Below, one piece after another: positions 36,987 through 44,227 of a stretch of DNA of 64,000 bases. The stretch is from Thermoanaerobacterium aotearoense (GTDB taxonomy: Bacteria > Bacillota > Thermoanaerobacteria > Thermoanaerobacterales > Thermoanaerobacteraceae): the NCBI RefSeq assembly GCF_009905255.1, contig NZ_CP047602.1:620001-684000 (forward strand), read 5' to 3'. Numbering within the stretch: position 1 is the stretch's first letter; every line of letters starts with the position of its first letter. The position numbers and the translations under genes were made by a program. The notes beneath the pieces are model-generated. The model did not search any database, was not told the origin of the DNA, and saw only the letters and a program-made list of their open reading frames with translations.

Positions 36987-37009
36987 ATGCGGCCACAAGG
37001 TGACCGCAT
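36987..37009 (-). terminator. intercistronic hairpin between livK and livH
   Basis: ATGCGGTCAC pairs with GTGGCCGCAT (one G-U) around CTT on the minus strand, followed by ATATTTT. It may partly end transcription or stabilise livK mRNA, giving more binding protein than permease. Confidence 0.6.
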
Positions 37010-37041
37010 TGCCGTGTTTTTCTATAGTTATCTTACGATTT

Positions 37042-38223
37042 TTATTCAGCACTTACTTTTTTCTTAAGTGTCTGTTTACCGTCCTTCAATTCTATGATTA
37101 CTGTCTGCTTTATAGGATTGTGTTGCGCATCTATGGAAATATTGCCTGTAACACCTTTGAAGTTTTTAAGATTTGCCAAGGCTTCCGTTATCTTTGCTGG
37201 GTCAGTTGAATTTGCATCTTTTATTGCCTGTACCAACATGCCTGCTGAGTCGTATGCCAAAGCGGCAAAAGCATCAGGTTCTGTACCGTAAGCATCTTTG
37301 TACTTCTTTATGAAGTCTTGAACAGTTGGATCAGGATCTGTCGATATAAAGTGGTTGCTGTAATAAACGTTGTTTAATGCAGATGCTCCTGCTATCTTTA
37401 ATAGATCAGGTGAATCCCAACCGTCGCCACCAAGTAAAGGCGTATTTATGCCCATTTCTCTTGCTTGCTTTGCTATCTTTGCTGTGTCTTGATAGTATCC
37501 TGGTATGAATATGACGTCAGCGTTTAATCCTTTTATCTTAGTAAGCGTCGATTTGAAATCTTGATCCCCTGCTACATAGGCTTCTTGATCTATGACTTTT
37601 CCTCCAAGTTTTTCAAATTGATCTTTGAAGCTTTGAGCAAGGCCTTTGCTGTAATCGCTTTTGTCGTCAATGTATATTACAGCAGTTTTTGCGCTTAGAT
37701 CTTTTGCGGCAAATTCGCCCATTACTTTACCTTGATATGGGTCTGTGTAACATGCCCTGAATATTTCACTTTTTACTTTATTTGTGTTTGGATCGACAGT
37801 AACATCAAAAGACGTGCCAGATGGAGTTATAAGAGGTATGTTTTTGCTTAATGCTATCGAAGAAGCCGCTTTCGTATTGCCTGTTGTGGCAGGTCCTAAT
37901 ATTGCCACTACGTTGTCTTCAACGATAAGCTTTGTGGCCTGATTTATTGATTCATCTGTTGCAGATTTATTGTCAGCTTTAATGAGGTTAATCTGCTTGC
38001 CAAGAACGCCGCCGTTCTTATTGACATCATCTATATACAGCTTTACCGCATTGTACTCAGAAGTTCCGTATGAGGCTACTTGTCCTGTCAATTCAAAAAG
38101 GGCTCCTACGTTTATTTTATCACTGCTTGTAGCGCTGGTATTTTTGCTGCAGCCAGAAAACAAAAGTGAAGCTGCCATTACGATGCCCAAAAGCATTGAT
38201 GCTCTTTTTAACGATTTTCTCAT
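37042..38223 (-). CDS. livK: branched-chain amino acid ABC transporter substrate-binding lipoprotein
   Basis: The extracellular binding protein, about 393 residues, anchored as a lipoprotein: basic MRKSLKR, hydrophobic stretch and lipobox LLFSGC with Cys about residue 25. The type I periplasmic-binding fold follows: KINVGALFELTGQVASYG, VAILGPATTGNTKAAS, DVIFIPGYYQDTAKIAKQA and AALAYDSAGMLVQAI. The ATG is 4 bases after GGGAGGATT; five further upstream codons are less likely. Confidence 0.92.
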   Translation of the reverse strand: MRKSLKRASMLLGIVMAASLLFSGCSKNTSATSSDKINVGALFELTGQVASYGTSEYNAVKLYIDDVNKNGGVLGKQINLIKADNKSATDESINQATKLIVEDNVVAILGPATTGNTKAASSIALSKNIPLITPSGTSFDVTVDPNTNKVKSEIFRACYTDPYQGKVMGEFAAKDLSAKTAVIYIDDKSDYSKGLAQSFKDQFEKLGGKVIDQEAYVAGDQDFKSTLTKIKGLNADVIFIPGYYQDTAKIAKQAREMGINTPLLGGDGWDSPDLLKIAGASALNNVYYSNHFISTDPDPTVQDFIKKYKDAYGTEPDAFAALAYDSAGMLVQAIKDANSTDPAKITEALANLKNFKGVTGNISIDAQHNPIKQTVIIELKDGKQTLKKKVSAE

Positions 38224-38314
38224 AGATAATCCTCCCATTTTTTAAATTTAATAAAATTAAAATTTTTCTCTACCGGTAGGAAAATTAAAGAAAACAGACG
38301 ATAAATTTACTATA

Positions 38315-38344
38315 ATTATACTTTATTAATCGTATTTACATCAA
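38315..38344 (-). promoter_or_regulatory. promoter of the liv operon
   Basis: On the minus strand: TTGATG, 18-base spacer, TATAAT. Downstream of it lies a 10-base palindrome CTACCGGTAG (38271-38280), in the leader about 50 bases before the livK start. Confidence 0.55.
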
Positions 38345-38401
38345 GATTAATTATTTTAACTCATATTCAAATTTTCTAATAAATATTACAAAAAACTTTT
38401 A

Positions 38402-38430
38402 TTGACTAATAAATGTTTTTATCTTACTAT
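38402..38430 (+). promoter_or_regulatory. promoter of the TrpXYZ-like transporter
   Basis: TTGACT, 17-base spacer, TACTAT, divergent from the liv promoter. The leader then has GCATGG (38477) and CCATGC (38508), which can pair just before the ribosome site AGGGGAGGAG. I see no T-box signature. The rest of this 290-base divergent region is AT-rich without further structure. Confidence 0.5.
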
Positions 38431-38529
38431 TTTATTAATTAATGAAAAATTTATCAAAAGTGTCATTTGAAATTTAGCATGGTAGCACGGTAGGATTTTT
38501 GTTGTTGCCATGCAAGGGGAGGAGTCTTT

Positions 38530-39519
38530 ATGAAAAGGTATCTTTTTGCTTTGGCAGCTTTTTTTATAATATCTTTTGCTGTTTCTGGATGCCAGAGCAA
38601 GGCAACATCTACTGGTAGTACGGGAAAGATGATAACAATTGGCATCACCCAGATAGTTGAACATCCAGCACTTGACAGTGCCAGGGAAGGATTTATAAAA
38701 GCTTTGAAAGACAATGGGTACGAAGAAGGAAAGAATGTCACCTATATCAAGGAAAATGCTCAAGGTGATATGTCGACGGCTGAGACAATAGCCAAAAAGT
38801 TCGTTGATAAAAATGTCGATTTAATTTTTTCCATAGCGACGCCTACTACACAGGCAGTTAAAAAAGCTACTTCTACTATTCCAATCGTGTTTACCGCTGT
38901 TACAGATCCTGTCGCTGCTGGACTTGTAAAATCGTTGGATAACCCTGGCGGCAATGTGACAGGTACTTCTGATATGGAGCCGATAAACGATCAGTTAAAA
39001 TTGATAAAGGACTTAGTTCCAGATGCTAAAAGAATAGGTATAATATACAATGCAGGTGAGGTTAACTCTACTGTTCAGGTGAAGATTGCGAAAGATGACG
39101 CAGCGAAATTAGGCTTTAGCGTAAAAGAAGCTACTGTATCAAATAGCAGCGAAGTCAGCCAAGCGGCACAATCTTTAGTAGGGAAAGTAGATGCTATATG
39201 GCTTCCGACAGACAACACTGTTGCTTCTTCTGTTGCAGCTATAATAAAGGTCACTAATTCAGCGAAGATACCTGTAATAGCAGCAGAAAAAGGGATGGTT
39301 GAAGGCGGCTCATTGGCTACGCTTGGCATAAGCTACAGCGATTTAGGCTATCAAGCAGGTTTGATGGCTATTAAGATTTTAAAGGGTGAAAAGCCTGCAA
39401 ATATAAAAGTGGAAACTACCAAGAATCTGCAGCTTATACTAAACCAAAAAGAAGCAGATGCAATTGGGTTTAAAATACCGGATTCTATCATGAAGAAAGC
39501 ACAAGAGGTCATCAAATAA
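38530..39519 (+). CDS. ABC transporter substrate-binding lipoprotein, TrpX-like
   Basis: A 329-residue binding protein of the family that includes tryptophan/tyrosine TrpX proteins. The signal segment ends in the lipobox FAVSGC (Cys about 21). Family blocks: ITIGITQIVEHPALDSAREG, FSIATPTTQAVKK, PIVFTAVTDPVAAGLV, KRIGIIYNAGEVNS and LATLGISYSDLGYQAG. Substrate is not known; aromatic amino acids are one option. It heads a three-gene importer with a 26-base gap to the permease start. Confidence 0.87.
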   Translation: MKRYLFALAAFFIISFAVSGCQSKATSTGSTGKMITIGITQIVEHPALDSAREGFIKALKDNGYEEGKNVTYIKENAQGDMSTAETIAKKFVDKNVDLIFSIATPTTQAVKKATSTIPIVFTAVTDPVAAGLVKSLDNPGGNVTGTSDMEPINDQLKLIKDLVPDAKRIGIIYNAGEVNSTVQVKIAKDDAAKLGFSVKEATVSNSSEVSQAAQSLVGKVDAIWLPTDNTVASSVAAIIKVTNSAKIPVIAAEKGMVEGGSLATLGISYSDLGYQAGLMAIKILKGEKPANIKVETTKNLQLILNQKEADAIGFKIPDSIMKKAQEVIK

Positions 39520-39545
39520 TATAGATATAATTGGGGGTCTATACA

Positions 39546-40406
39546 ATGTCTTTTGCCATTTCTACATTAGAGCAGGGGCTTGTCTATGGCATAATGGCAC
39601 TTGGTGTCTATATATCTTTTAAGATAATAAATTTTGCTGATTTGACTGTAGAGGGCAGCTTCACTTTAGGAGCTGCCGTCACAGCAAAACTCATAACAAG
39701 CGGTGCAAACCCTGTTTTTTCTATTTTTATTTCCATCATTGCTGGGGGATTGGCCGGTTTAATCACGGGATTTTTGAATACGAAGCTTAAAATTACGGAG
39801 CTATTAGCGGGGATACTTACGATGACTGCTCTTTACTCTATAAACTTGCGCATAATGGGAAAGTCAAACATACCTATGCTTAGCAATAAATCCATATTTG
39901 ACTACTTTGATTTTGCCGGAGGCTATAAAAACATATTATTTTTTGGACTTATTGTCGTTTTTATATTGCTTTTGACAAATTATTTTTTGCAGACGCGGAC
40001 TGGATTTGCGTTAAGAGCTACAGGAAACAACCAGCAGATGGTTCGCAGCATGGGAATAAACACAAATGCTACGATTACGCTGGGACTTGTAATATCAAAT
40101 GCGTATATTGCCTTGGCAGGCTCTCTTGTGTCGCAGTATCAAGGCTTTGCCGATGCTGGCATGGGCATTGGAACACTTGTCGCAGGACTTGCCTCTGTCA
40201 TTATCGGTGAAGTATTGATAAGAGAGAGAAATATATTGTGGGCAGTGATTTCTGCCGTTGTAGGATCGATAGTCTACAGGAGCGCAATAGCGATAGCGCT
40301 TACAATAGGATTTAATCCGACAGATCTAAAACTTTTGACTGCCATATTAGTAGTTGTGGCATTGTCACTGCCTGGGTTGAAGAAAATTGTTTTAAGCTCT
40401 AACTGA
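39546..40406 (+). CDS. ABC transporter permease, TrpY-like
   Basis: A LivH/RbsC-type (BPD_transp_2) permease of about 286 residues. ATG 39546 is 8 bases after GGGGGT; the TTG at 39531 overlaps that site. Features: LEQGLVYGIMALGVYISFKI, NFADLTVEGSFTLGAA, GLITGFLNTKLKITELLAGI and ALRATGNNQQMVRSMGIN. It sits between the binding protein and the ATPase, 15 bases before the latter. Confidence 0.88.
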   Translation: MSFAISTLEQGLVYGIMALGVYISFKIINFADLTVEGSFTLGAAVTAKLITSGANPVFSIFISIIAGGLAGLITGFLNTKLKITELLAGILTMTALYSINLRIMGKSNIPMLSNKSIFDYFDFAGGYKNILFFGLIVVFILLLTNYFLQTRTGFALRATGNNQQMVRSMGINTNATITLGLVISNAYIALAGSLVSQYQGFADAGMGIGTLVAGLASVIIGEVLIRERNILWAVISAVVGSIVYRSAIAIALTIGFNPTDLKLLTAILVVVALSLPGLKKIVLSSN

Positions 40407-40421
40407 AAAGGGGGATTTGCT

Positions 40422-41213
40422 ATGTTAAAGCTTATAGATGTTGATAAATATTTTTATAAAAATACCCCTAATGAGATTCAAGTATTCAATAAATTGAATC
40501 TTGAAGTAGATGACGGTGATTTTATAACGATTGTGGGCAGCAATGGCGCAGGCAAATCTACGCTCCTCAATCTGATAGCTGGAGCATATCCTGTTGACAG
40601 CGGCTCTGTTGTCATCGATGATTTGGATGTGACATCGTATCCTGAATATAAAAGGTCCAGATACATTGGCAGAGTTTTCCAAAACCCTCTTTTAGGAACA
40701 GCTCCATCCATGACTATTGATGAAAATTTGTCAATTGCGTATTCAAAAGGTGCTGGGCTAAACCTTAAAATGGGGCTTAACAAGAAAAATAGGGAATTTT
40801 TCAAGGAAAAGCTGGCTGAATTAGGATTAGGCCTGGAAAACAGGTTGAAGACAAAAGTTGGGCTTTTATCTGGAGGACAGAGGCAGGCATTGACACTTCT
40901 TATGGCTACATTTGCAAAACCTAAGTTGCTTTTATTGGATGAGCATACTGCTGCTTTAGATCCAAGGACTGCCAATATAATAAATGAAATTACAAATAAG
41001 ATCATTTACGAAAACAAGTTGACTACGCTTATGGTTACTCACAATTTGGAGCACGCTTTGGAGTTTGGGAATAGGATAATAATGATGCATCAAGGACGTA
41101 TAGTGCTTGATTTAAAGGAAGAAAAGAAGAATCTTACAGTAGATAAGCTTTTGAAGATGTTTAATGAAGTCAATGGCGCTGAATTTGTAGACGATAGAGT
41201 GATGTTGGCTTAG
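40422..41213 (+). CDS. ABC transporter ATPase, TrpZ-like
   Basis: The energising subunit, 263 residues: Walker A GSNGAGKSTLLNLIAG (about 38-53), VFQNPLLGTAPSMTIDENL, signature LLSGGQRQALTLLMA, Walker B LLLLDEHTAALDP (DEH in place of the more common DEP) and THNLEHAL. The combination of this ATPase with a PF04392-like binding protein supports one importer. RBS is AAGGGGG. Confidence 0.9.
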   Translation: MLKLIDVDKYFYKNTPNEIQVFNKLNLEVDDGDFITIVGSNGAGKSTLLNLIAGAYPVDSGSVVIDDLDVTSYPEYKRSRYIGRVFQNPLLGTAPSMTIDENLSIAYSKGAGLNLKMGLNKKNREFFKEKLAELGLGLENRLKTKVGLLSGGQRQALTLLMATFAKPKLLLLDEHTAALDPRTANIINEITNKIIYENKLTTLMVTHNLEHALEFGNRIIMMHQGRIVLDLKEEKKNLTVDKLLKMFNEVNGAEFVDDRVMLA

Positions 41214-41229
41214 GATTTACTCACACCCG

Positions 41230-41274
41230 TTTCTCGTTGTGAATATAATGTGATTATAAGGATTCAACGAGAAA
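41230..41274 (+). repeat. inverted repeat before the 172-residue membrane protein
   Basis: TTTCTCGTTG (41230) and CAACGAGAAA (41265) pair perfectly; three more pairs follow after a two-base bulge. A TATAAT-like element lies in the loop and the ribosome site GAGGTG begins 2 bases after the right arm. It may be an operator or an mRNA hairpin. Confidence 0.55.
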
Positions 41275-41286
41275 TGAGGTGTTTTA

Positions 41287-41805
41287 ATGGAAAATGGAGA
41301 GATTAAGAATTTTGATGCGGTGGATGAAGAAAAATTAGAAAAATTGATGGATGCGATAACTCCGATTTTGAAGGAGATGGAAACAGATACACAGCCTATA
41401 TATATAGCAAAGTTCGTACTTTTTGTTTTTTTACTTATTTTAATTAATGATACAAAATTTTCTGCCATTGCACTGAATGCACTTTTGGCTGCTTCGGATA
41501 TTGTTTCGTTTTTCCCAGCCATATACAATATTTATTCTGCTGAGCCGATTTCCCTCGAGGCGCCAGATGAAAACAGCAAACTTCCGAAGCTTGTATTTCC
41601 TCCGCCAACAGGCATAAGTATGGATACCTTTTTTGGTTTTACATTGCTTTCCATTTTTACGCTATTAGGCTTTTCAAATCTTCAGTATCTATATGCGATT
41701 TATGCGGCACTGACGTATACATTCATACCAGGTGCTACGGCTAACTTGATAAGAGGCTTGCCGACGCCTACTCCAATGGATAAAAATGATGTGAAAAAAG
41801 ATTAA
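41287..41805 (+). CDS. hypothetical membrane protein
   Basis: I do not recognise this 172-residue protein. It has a charged, helical N-terminus (residues 1-38, EEKLEKLMDAITPILKEME), then hydrophobic segments at about 40-75 (FVLFVFLLILI, ALNALLAASDIVSFF) and 112-145 (FFGFTLLSIFTLLGF, LYAIYAALTYTFI), with a proline-rich loop LVFPPPTGIS between and a charged tail. ATG follows GAGGTG. It is monocistronic, between an inverted repeat and a bidirectional terminator. Confidence 0.7.
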   Translation: MENGEIKNFDAVDEEKLEKLMDAITPILKEMETDTQPIYIAKFVLFVFLLILINDTKFSAIALNALLAASDIVSFFPAIYNIYSAEPISLEAPDENSKLPKLVFPPPTGISMDTFFGFTLLSIFTLLGFSNLQYLYAIYAALTYTFIPGATANLIRGLPTPTPMDKNDVKKD

Positions 41806-41835
41806 AGTATGAGGTATTGCCTCATACTTTTTTTA
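41804..41835. terminator. bidirectional terminator
   Basis: Perfect stem AAAGTATGAGG with CCTCATACTTT, loop TATTG, T run. The right arm overlaps the last codons of the minus-strand peptidase. Confidence 0.9.
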
Positions 41836-43063
41836 ATGCCATTTCTACATTTATCATCCCATATCCTTGTGAATAGTACCTGTAGTGGTCTACATTTGTG
41901 GTAGTAGATTTTAAGATGTTTTTTATTTGGTAATTTGTCAGTGAAGGATTTTTTTCCAAAAGAAGTGCTGCTGCTCCGGCTACAATTGGTGTTGCCATTG
42001 ATGTACCAGATGCCGTTCTGTATGATTTGTTAAGAAGGATGTTGTCGTCAGTTCCTATTGGAACATTTCCTGATGCGGCTGAAACGATCTTTACGCCAGG
42101 TGCTACTACATCAGGTTTTGGCAAGAAAGCGGATCCTCTTCCTGAGAAATTGGCAATCTCATCGTCTGAAGTGTCAACAGTTCTTTTGTCATCAACTGCA
42201 CCAACTGTTATAACATTCATGCTGTTTCCCGGAGATGTTATAGAATTCATAGACGGCCCCGAATTGCCAGCCGCTACTACAACAACCAATCCACTTCTCC
42301 AAAGCCTATCTACTCCTTTGACAAGAGGGTCTAAAAAAGGAGGCAATGATGGTGTTTCACCGATGGAAAGTGAAACAATTCTTATATTGTATTTATCTTT
42401 GTTGTCAAGTATCCACTGCATACCTGACAGTATATCTGATGTTGAACCGCTACCTCTGGAATCCAAAACTTTTACTGATACTATATTTGCTTCAGGTGCT
42501 ACACCTTTGTACTTGCCATCTGATAAATAACCGCTGGATGCGGCATCGCCTGCCACATGGGTACCGTGGCCGTTGTCATCGTATGGACTTTTTTTTCCGT
42601 TTACAATGTCGTGAAATGCAATTATCCTGTTTTTGGGTTTAGTGAAGTCTGGATGAGGGTAAATTCCTGTGTCTAAAAAAGCTATTGTTACGCCTTTACC
42701 AGTGTATCCATGATCATTTGCCTCTCTTGATTTGATTTCCTGTGTGGCAATGTTAAGCTGTGTTTTTACAGTTGAATCTTCAGCTATAAATTTTATGCCT
42801 TTATTTTTTGCGATGATGTTCAGCTTATTGCACGGTATGTTTACAGCCCAACCGTTGATGATAGGCAGTTCGTATTTTATCGTTCCTCCAATTGATTCTA
42901 TCTTTTTTTTAAGCGCATCATATGGCAAATTGGAATACACAATAGCGCTAACACATTCACTCCTATATATAGAAGCTTTTCTCAATAACCTTGAATCTAT
43001 TTTGCTTTTGGGATAAAGGCTTTGAATGACACTCGATAAAATCAGCGCAGAAATTATATCCAT
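41822..43063 (-). CDS. subtilisin-like serine protease (S8), AprX-type
   Basis: A 413-residue subtilase with the full triad: Asp in IAFLDTGIYPHPD (about 129-141), His in DDNGHGTHVAGDAA (about 162-175) and Ser in ASGTSMATPIVAG (about 355-367); the oxyanion Asn is in VVAAAGNSGPS. Residues 30-110 resemble an I9-type propeptide (YRSECVSAIVYSN, VNIPCNKLNIIA). The N-terminus has only a weak hydrophobic stretch and no clear signal peptide, so it may act inside the cell or, in spore formers, in the mother cell. The ATG has AAAGGGGG upstream. It diverges from the mini-protein cluster. Confidence 0.9.
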   Translation of the reverse strand: MDIISALILSSVIQSLYPKSKIDSRLLRKASIYRSECVSAIVYSNLPYDALKKKIESIGGTIKYELPIINGWAVNIPCNKLNIIAKNKGIKFIAEDSTVKTQLNIATQEIKSREANDHGYTGKGVTIAFLDTGIYPHPDFTKPKNRIIAFHDIVNGKKSPYDDNGHGTHVAGDAASSGYLSDGKYKGVAPEANIVSVKVLDSRGSGSTSDILSGMQWILDNKDKYNIRIVSLSIGETPSLPPFLDPLVKGVDRLWRSGLVVVVAAGNSGPSMNSITSPGNSMNVITVGAVDDKRTVDTSDDEIANFSGRGSAFLPKPDVVAPGVKIVSAASGNVPIGTDDNILLNKSYRTASGTSMATPIVAGAAALLLEKNPSLTNYQIKNILKSTTTNVDHYRYYSQGYGMINVEMALKKV

Positions 43064-43212
43064 AAATTAAATCCCCCTTTCTTATATCAGAATATGTTTA
43101 AGGTAAATTTTTGTTAGTTTTTAAATTGGAAGTGTCACAAATATTGGCGGTGTCATATTATGTATTAGGTCAAAAAGACCTGACATAAATCTTGCGAAAG
43201 GGGGATATTTAT

Positions 43213-43329
43213 ATGCCCACAGAGAAAGGTGCATCATGGATAGGCGGTGGATGGTTCTGGATTATAATTATAATACTTCTTATCTTCTTGTTTGTACCTG
43301 GCTTCATAGTCGAAGAGCCTAAAGCTTGA
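43213..43329 (+). CDS. mini membrane protein A1 (Gly/Trp start, 38 residues)
   Basis: A 38-residue ORF with GAAAGGGGG before the ATG. It reads MPTEKGASWIGGGWFW, then an Ile/Leu-rich membrane helix (about 17-28), VPGFIVEE and a short tail. It is a homologue of the ORFs at 43913 and 44039. The glycine-tryptophan start and single helix recall YjcZ-type small spore proteins, but I cannot prove membership. The leader has a small stem AGGTC/GACCT at 43178-43192, and the sequence TATGTATTAGGTC upstream recurs near 43870. Confidence 0.7.
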   Translation: MPTEKGASWIGGGWFWIIIIILLIFLFVPGFIVEEPKA

Positions 43330-43360
43330 TTAAATTTAAAATTTTAAAAGGAGGATTATT

Positions 43361-43546
43361 ATGGCAGGAACAAGTTCAGTATTTGGCGAAAGCAATTTGC
43401 TGTTCTTCTTCTTAATTCTCGTTGTCCTTATGGGCGGCGGATGGTTTGGCGGAGCATGGTCAATGGAAACATTGCTGTTCTTCTTCGTACTTTTAGTCAT
43501 AATCATGGACGGTGGAATGGGATTATTCTTAAATCAAGTCAAATAA
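43361..43546 (+). CDS. mini membrane protein B1 (double LLFFF repeat, 61 residues)
   Basis: A 61-residue protein with AAAGGAGG before the ATG. It has two copies of a hydrophobic unit: SNLLFFFLILVVLMGGGWF (about 11-29) and ETLLFFFVLLVIIMDGG (about 36-52), which suggests an internal duplication and a two-helix hairpin. I do not know a named family. It follows A1 by 31 bases and is followed by a strong hairpin. Confidence 0.7.
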   Translation: MAGTSSVFGESNLLFFFLILVVLMGGGWFGGAWSMETLLFFFVLLVIIMDGGMGLFLNQVK

Positions 43547-43549
43547 AGC

Positions 43550-43579
43550 AAATGGTCCTATCTTGCGGTAGGACCATTT
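43550..43579 (+). terminator. hairpin after B1
   Basis: Perfect 11-pair stem AAATGGTCCTA with TAGGACCATTT. The tail is not T-rich, so it may end transcription only partly or protect the mRNA. Confidence 0.65.
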
Positions 43580-43663
43580 ATATTACATAAAAGACGAAAT
43601 CAATATCAATAATCAGAAATGAGAATATAATGAATTAAAGTAAATTAAAATGGAGCTGATCTT

Positions 43664-43855
43664 ATGAATATATCTGGAAATACGCTTCTATTCTTTTTTG
43701 TCATATTGACTGTCGTAATGGATGTGAGGTTTGAATTCGAAGATTTGCTGTTTTTCTTTCTTCTGTTAGTCGTCTTACAGCAAGACAAACCGCGGAAAAA
43801 AGCAAGGCGCTTTTTGTGGTCACTGGCCACCATGAATTTCAGTAACAATATTTAA
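43664..43855 (+). CDS. mini membrane protein B2 (double LLFFF repeat, basic tail)
   Basis: A 63-residue relative of B1. The first unit is NTLLFFFVILTVVMD (about 6-20) and the second EDLLFFFLLLVVLQQ (about 26-40), followed by a strongly basic tail KPRKKARRFL that B1 lacks. The ribosome site is weak (GGAGCTG). It lies between the B1 hairpin and the repeated TAATGTATTAGGTC element. Confidence 0.6.
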   Translation: MNISGNTLLFFFVILTVVMDVRFEFEDLLFFFLLLVVLQQDKPRKKARRFLWSLATMNFSNNI

Positions 43856-43912
43856 CACATCACGTATAATGTATTAGGTCCTTGAGGCCAAAAAATAAAG
43901 GAGGTTTTTAGT

Positions 43913-44020
43913 ATGCCTGAAGGGAAAGGAGCAGCATGGGGCGGCGGATGGATCTGGATCATAATCATAATACTAATAATTTTCCTCTTTGTACCTGGAA
44001 TATTTGTGGTCGATAAATAA
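43913..44020 (+). CDS. mini membrane protein A2 (35 residues)
   Basis: A 35-residue ORF preceded by AAAGGAGG. It begins MPEGKGAAWGGGWIW, continues with an Ile-rich helix and ends VPGIFVVDK. It is nearly identical to A3, 126 bases downstream, in protein and DNA, so the pair arose by recent tandem duplication. Function unknown; similar to A1 at 43213. Confidence 0.7.
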   Translation: MPEGKGAAWGGGWIWIIIIILIIFLFVPGIFVVDK

Positions 44021-44038
44021 TGTGAAGGGGGTTTTCAT

Positions 44039-44149
44039 ATGCCTGAGGGAAAAGGAGCAGCATGGGGCGGTGGATGGATTTGGATCATAATAGTGATCCT
44101 TATAATCTTCTTGTTTGTCCCAGGTATTTTTGTGGTGGATAAGAAATAA
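44039..44149 (+). CDS. mini membrane protein A3 (36 residues)
   Basis: A 36-residue near-copy of A2 with AAGGGGG before the ATG. The differences are one Ile-to-Val change in the helix and an extra C-terminal Lys. It begins MPEGKGAAWGGGW and ends VDKK. It is the last of the five small genes and is followed by a terminator. Confidence 0.7.
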   Translation: MPEGKGAAWGGGWIWIIIVILIIFLFVPGIFVVDKK

Positions 44150-44156
44150 AAGCATG

Positions 44157-44180
44157 GGGCAGGTGATAATAAACCTGCCC
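44157..44180 (+). terminator. terminator after A3
   Basis: GGGCAGGT pairs with ACCTGCCC around an eight-base A/T loop; tail TATACATATA. Confidence 0.7.
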
Positions 44181-44227
44181 TATACATATATTATTTAAGA
44201 AGTATTTATAGAAGTGGGGGATTTGCT

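Noticed and set aside
38471-38513. T-box-like riboswitch before the TrpX-like gene
   Set aside because: GCATGGTAGCACGG looks faintly like a T-box core, but there is no specifier stem or AGGGTGGTACCGCG-type sequence and no terminator; only a short hairpin remains.
40478-41005. 175-residue minus-strand open frame inside the TrpZ-like ATPase
   Set aside because: It overlaps conserved Walker motifs of the real gene and has no ribosome site.
43864-43877. Sporulation sigma-K promoter before the mini-protein genes
   Set aside because: CATATTATG and CGTATAATG resemble a sigma-K -10, but matching -35 AC elements are not consistently placed, so I do not call promoters.
44039-44149. CRISPR-like repetition in the 43900-44150 region
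   Set aside because: The repetition is explained by duplicated protein-coding genes A2 and A3; there are no short repeats with unique spacers.
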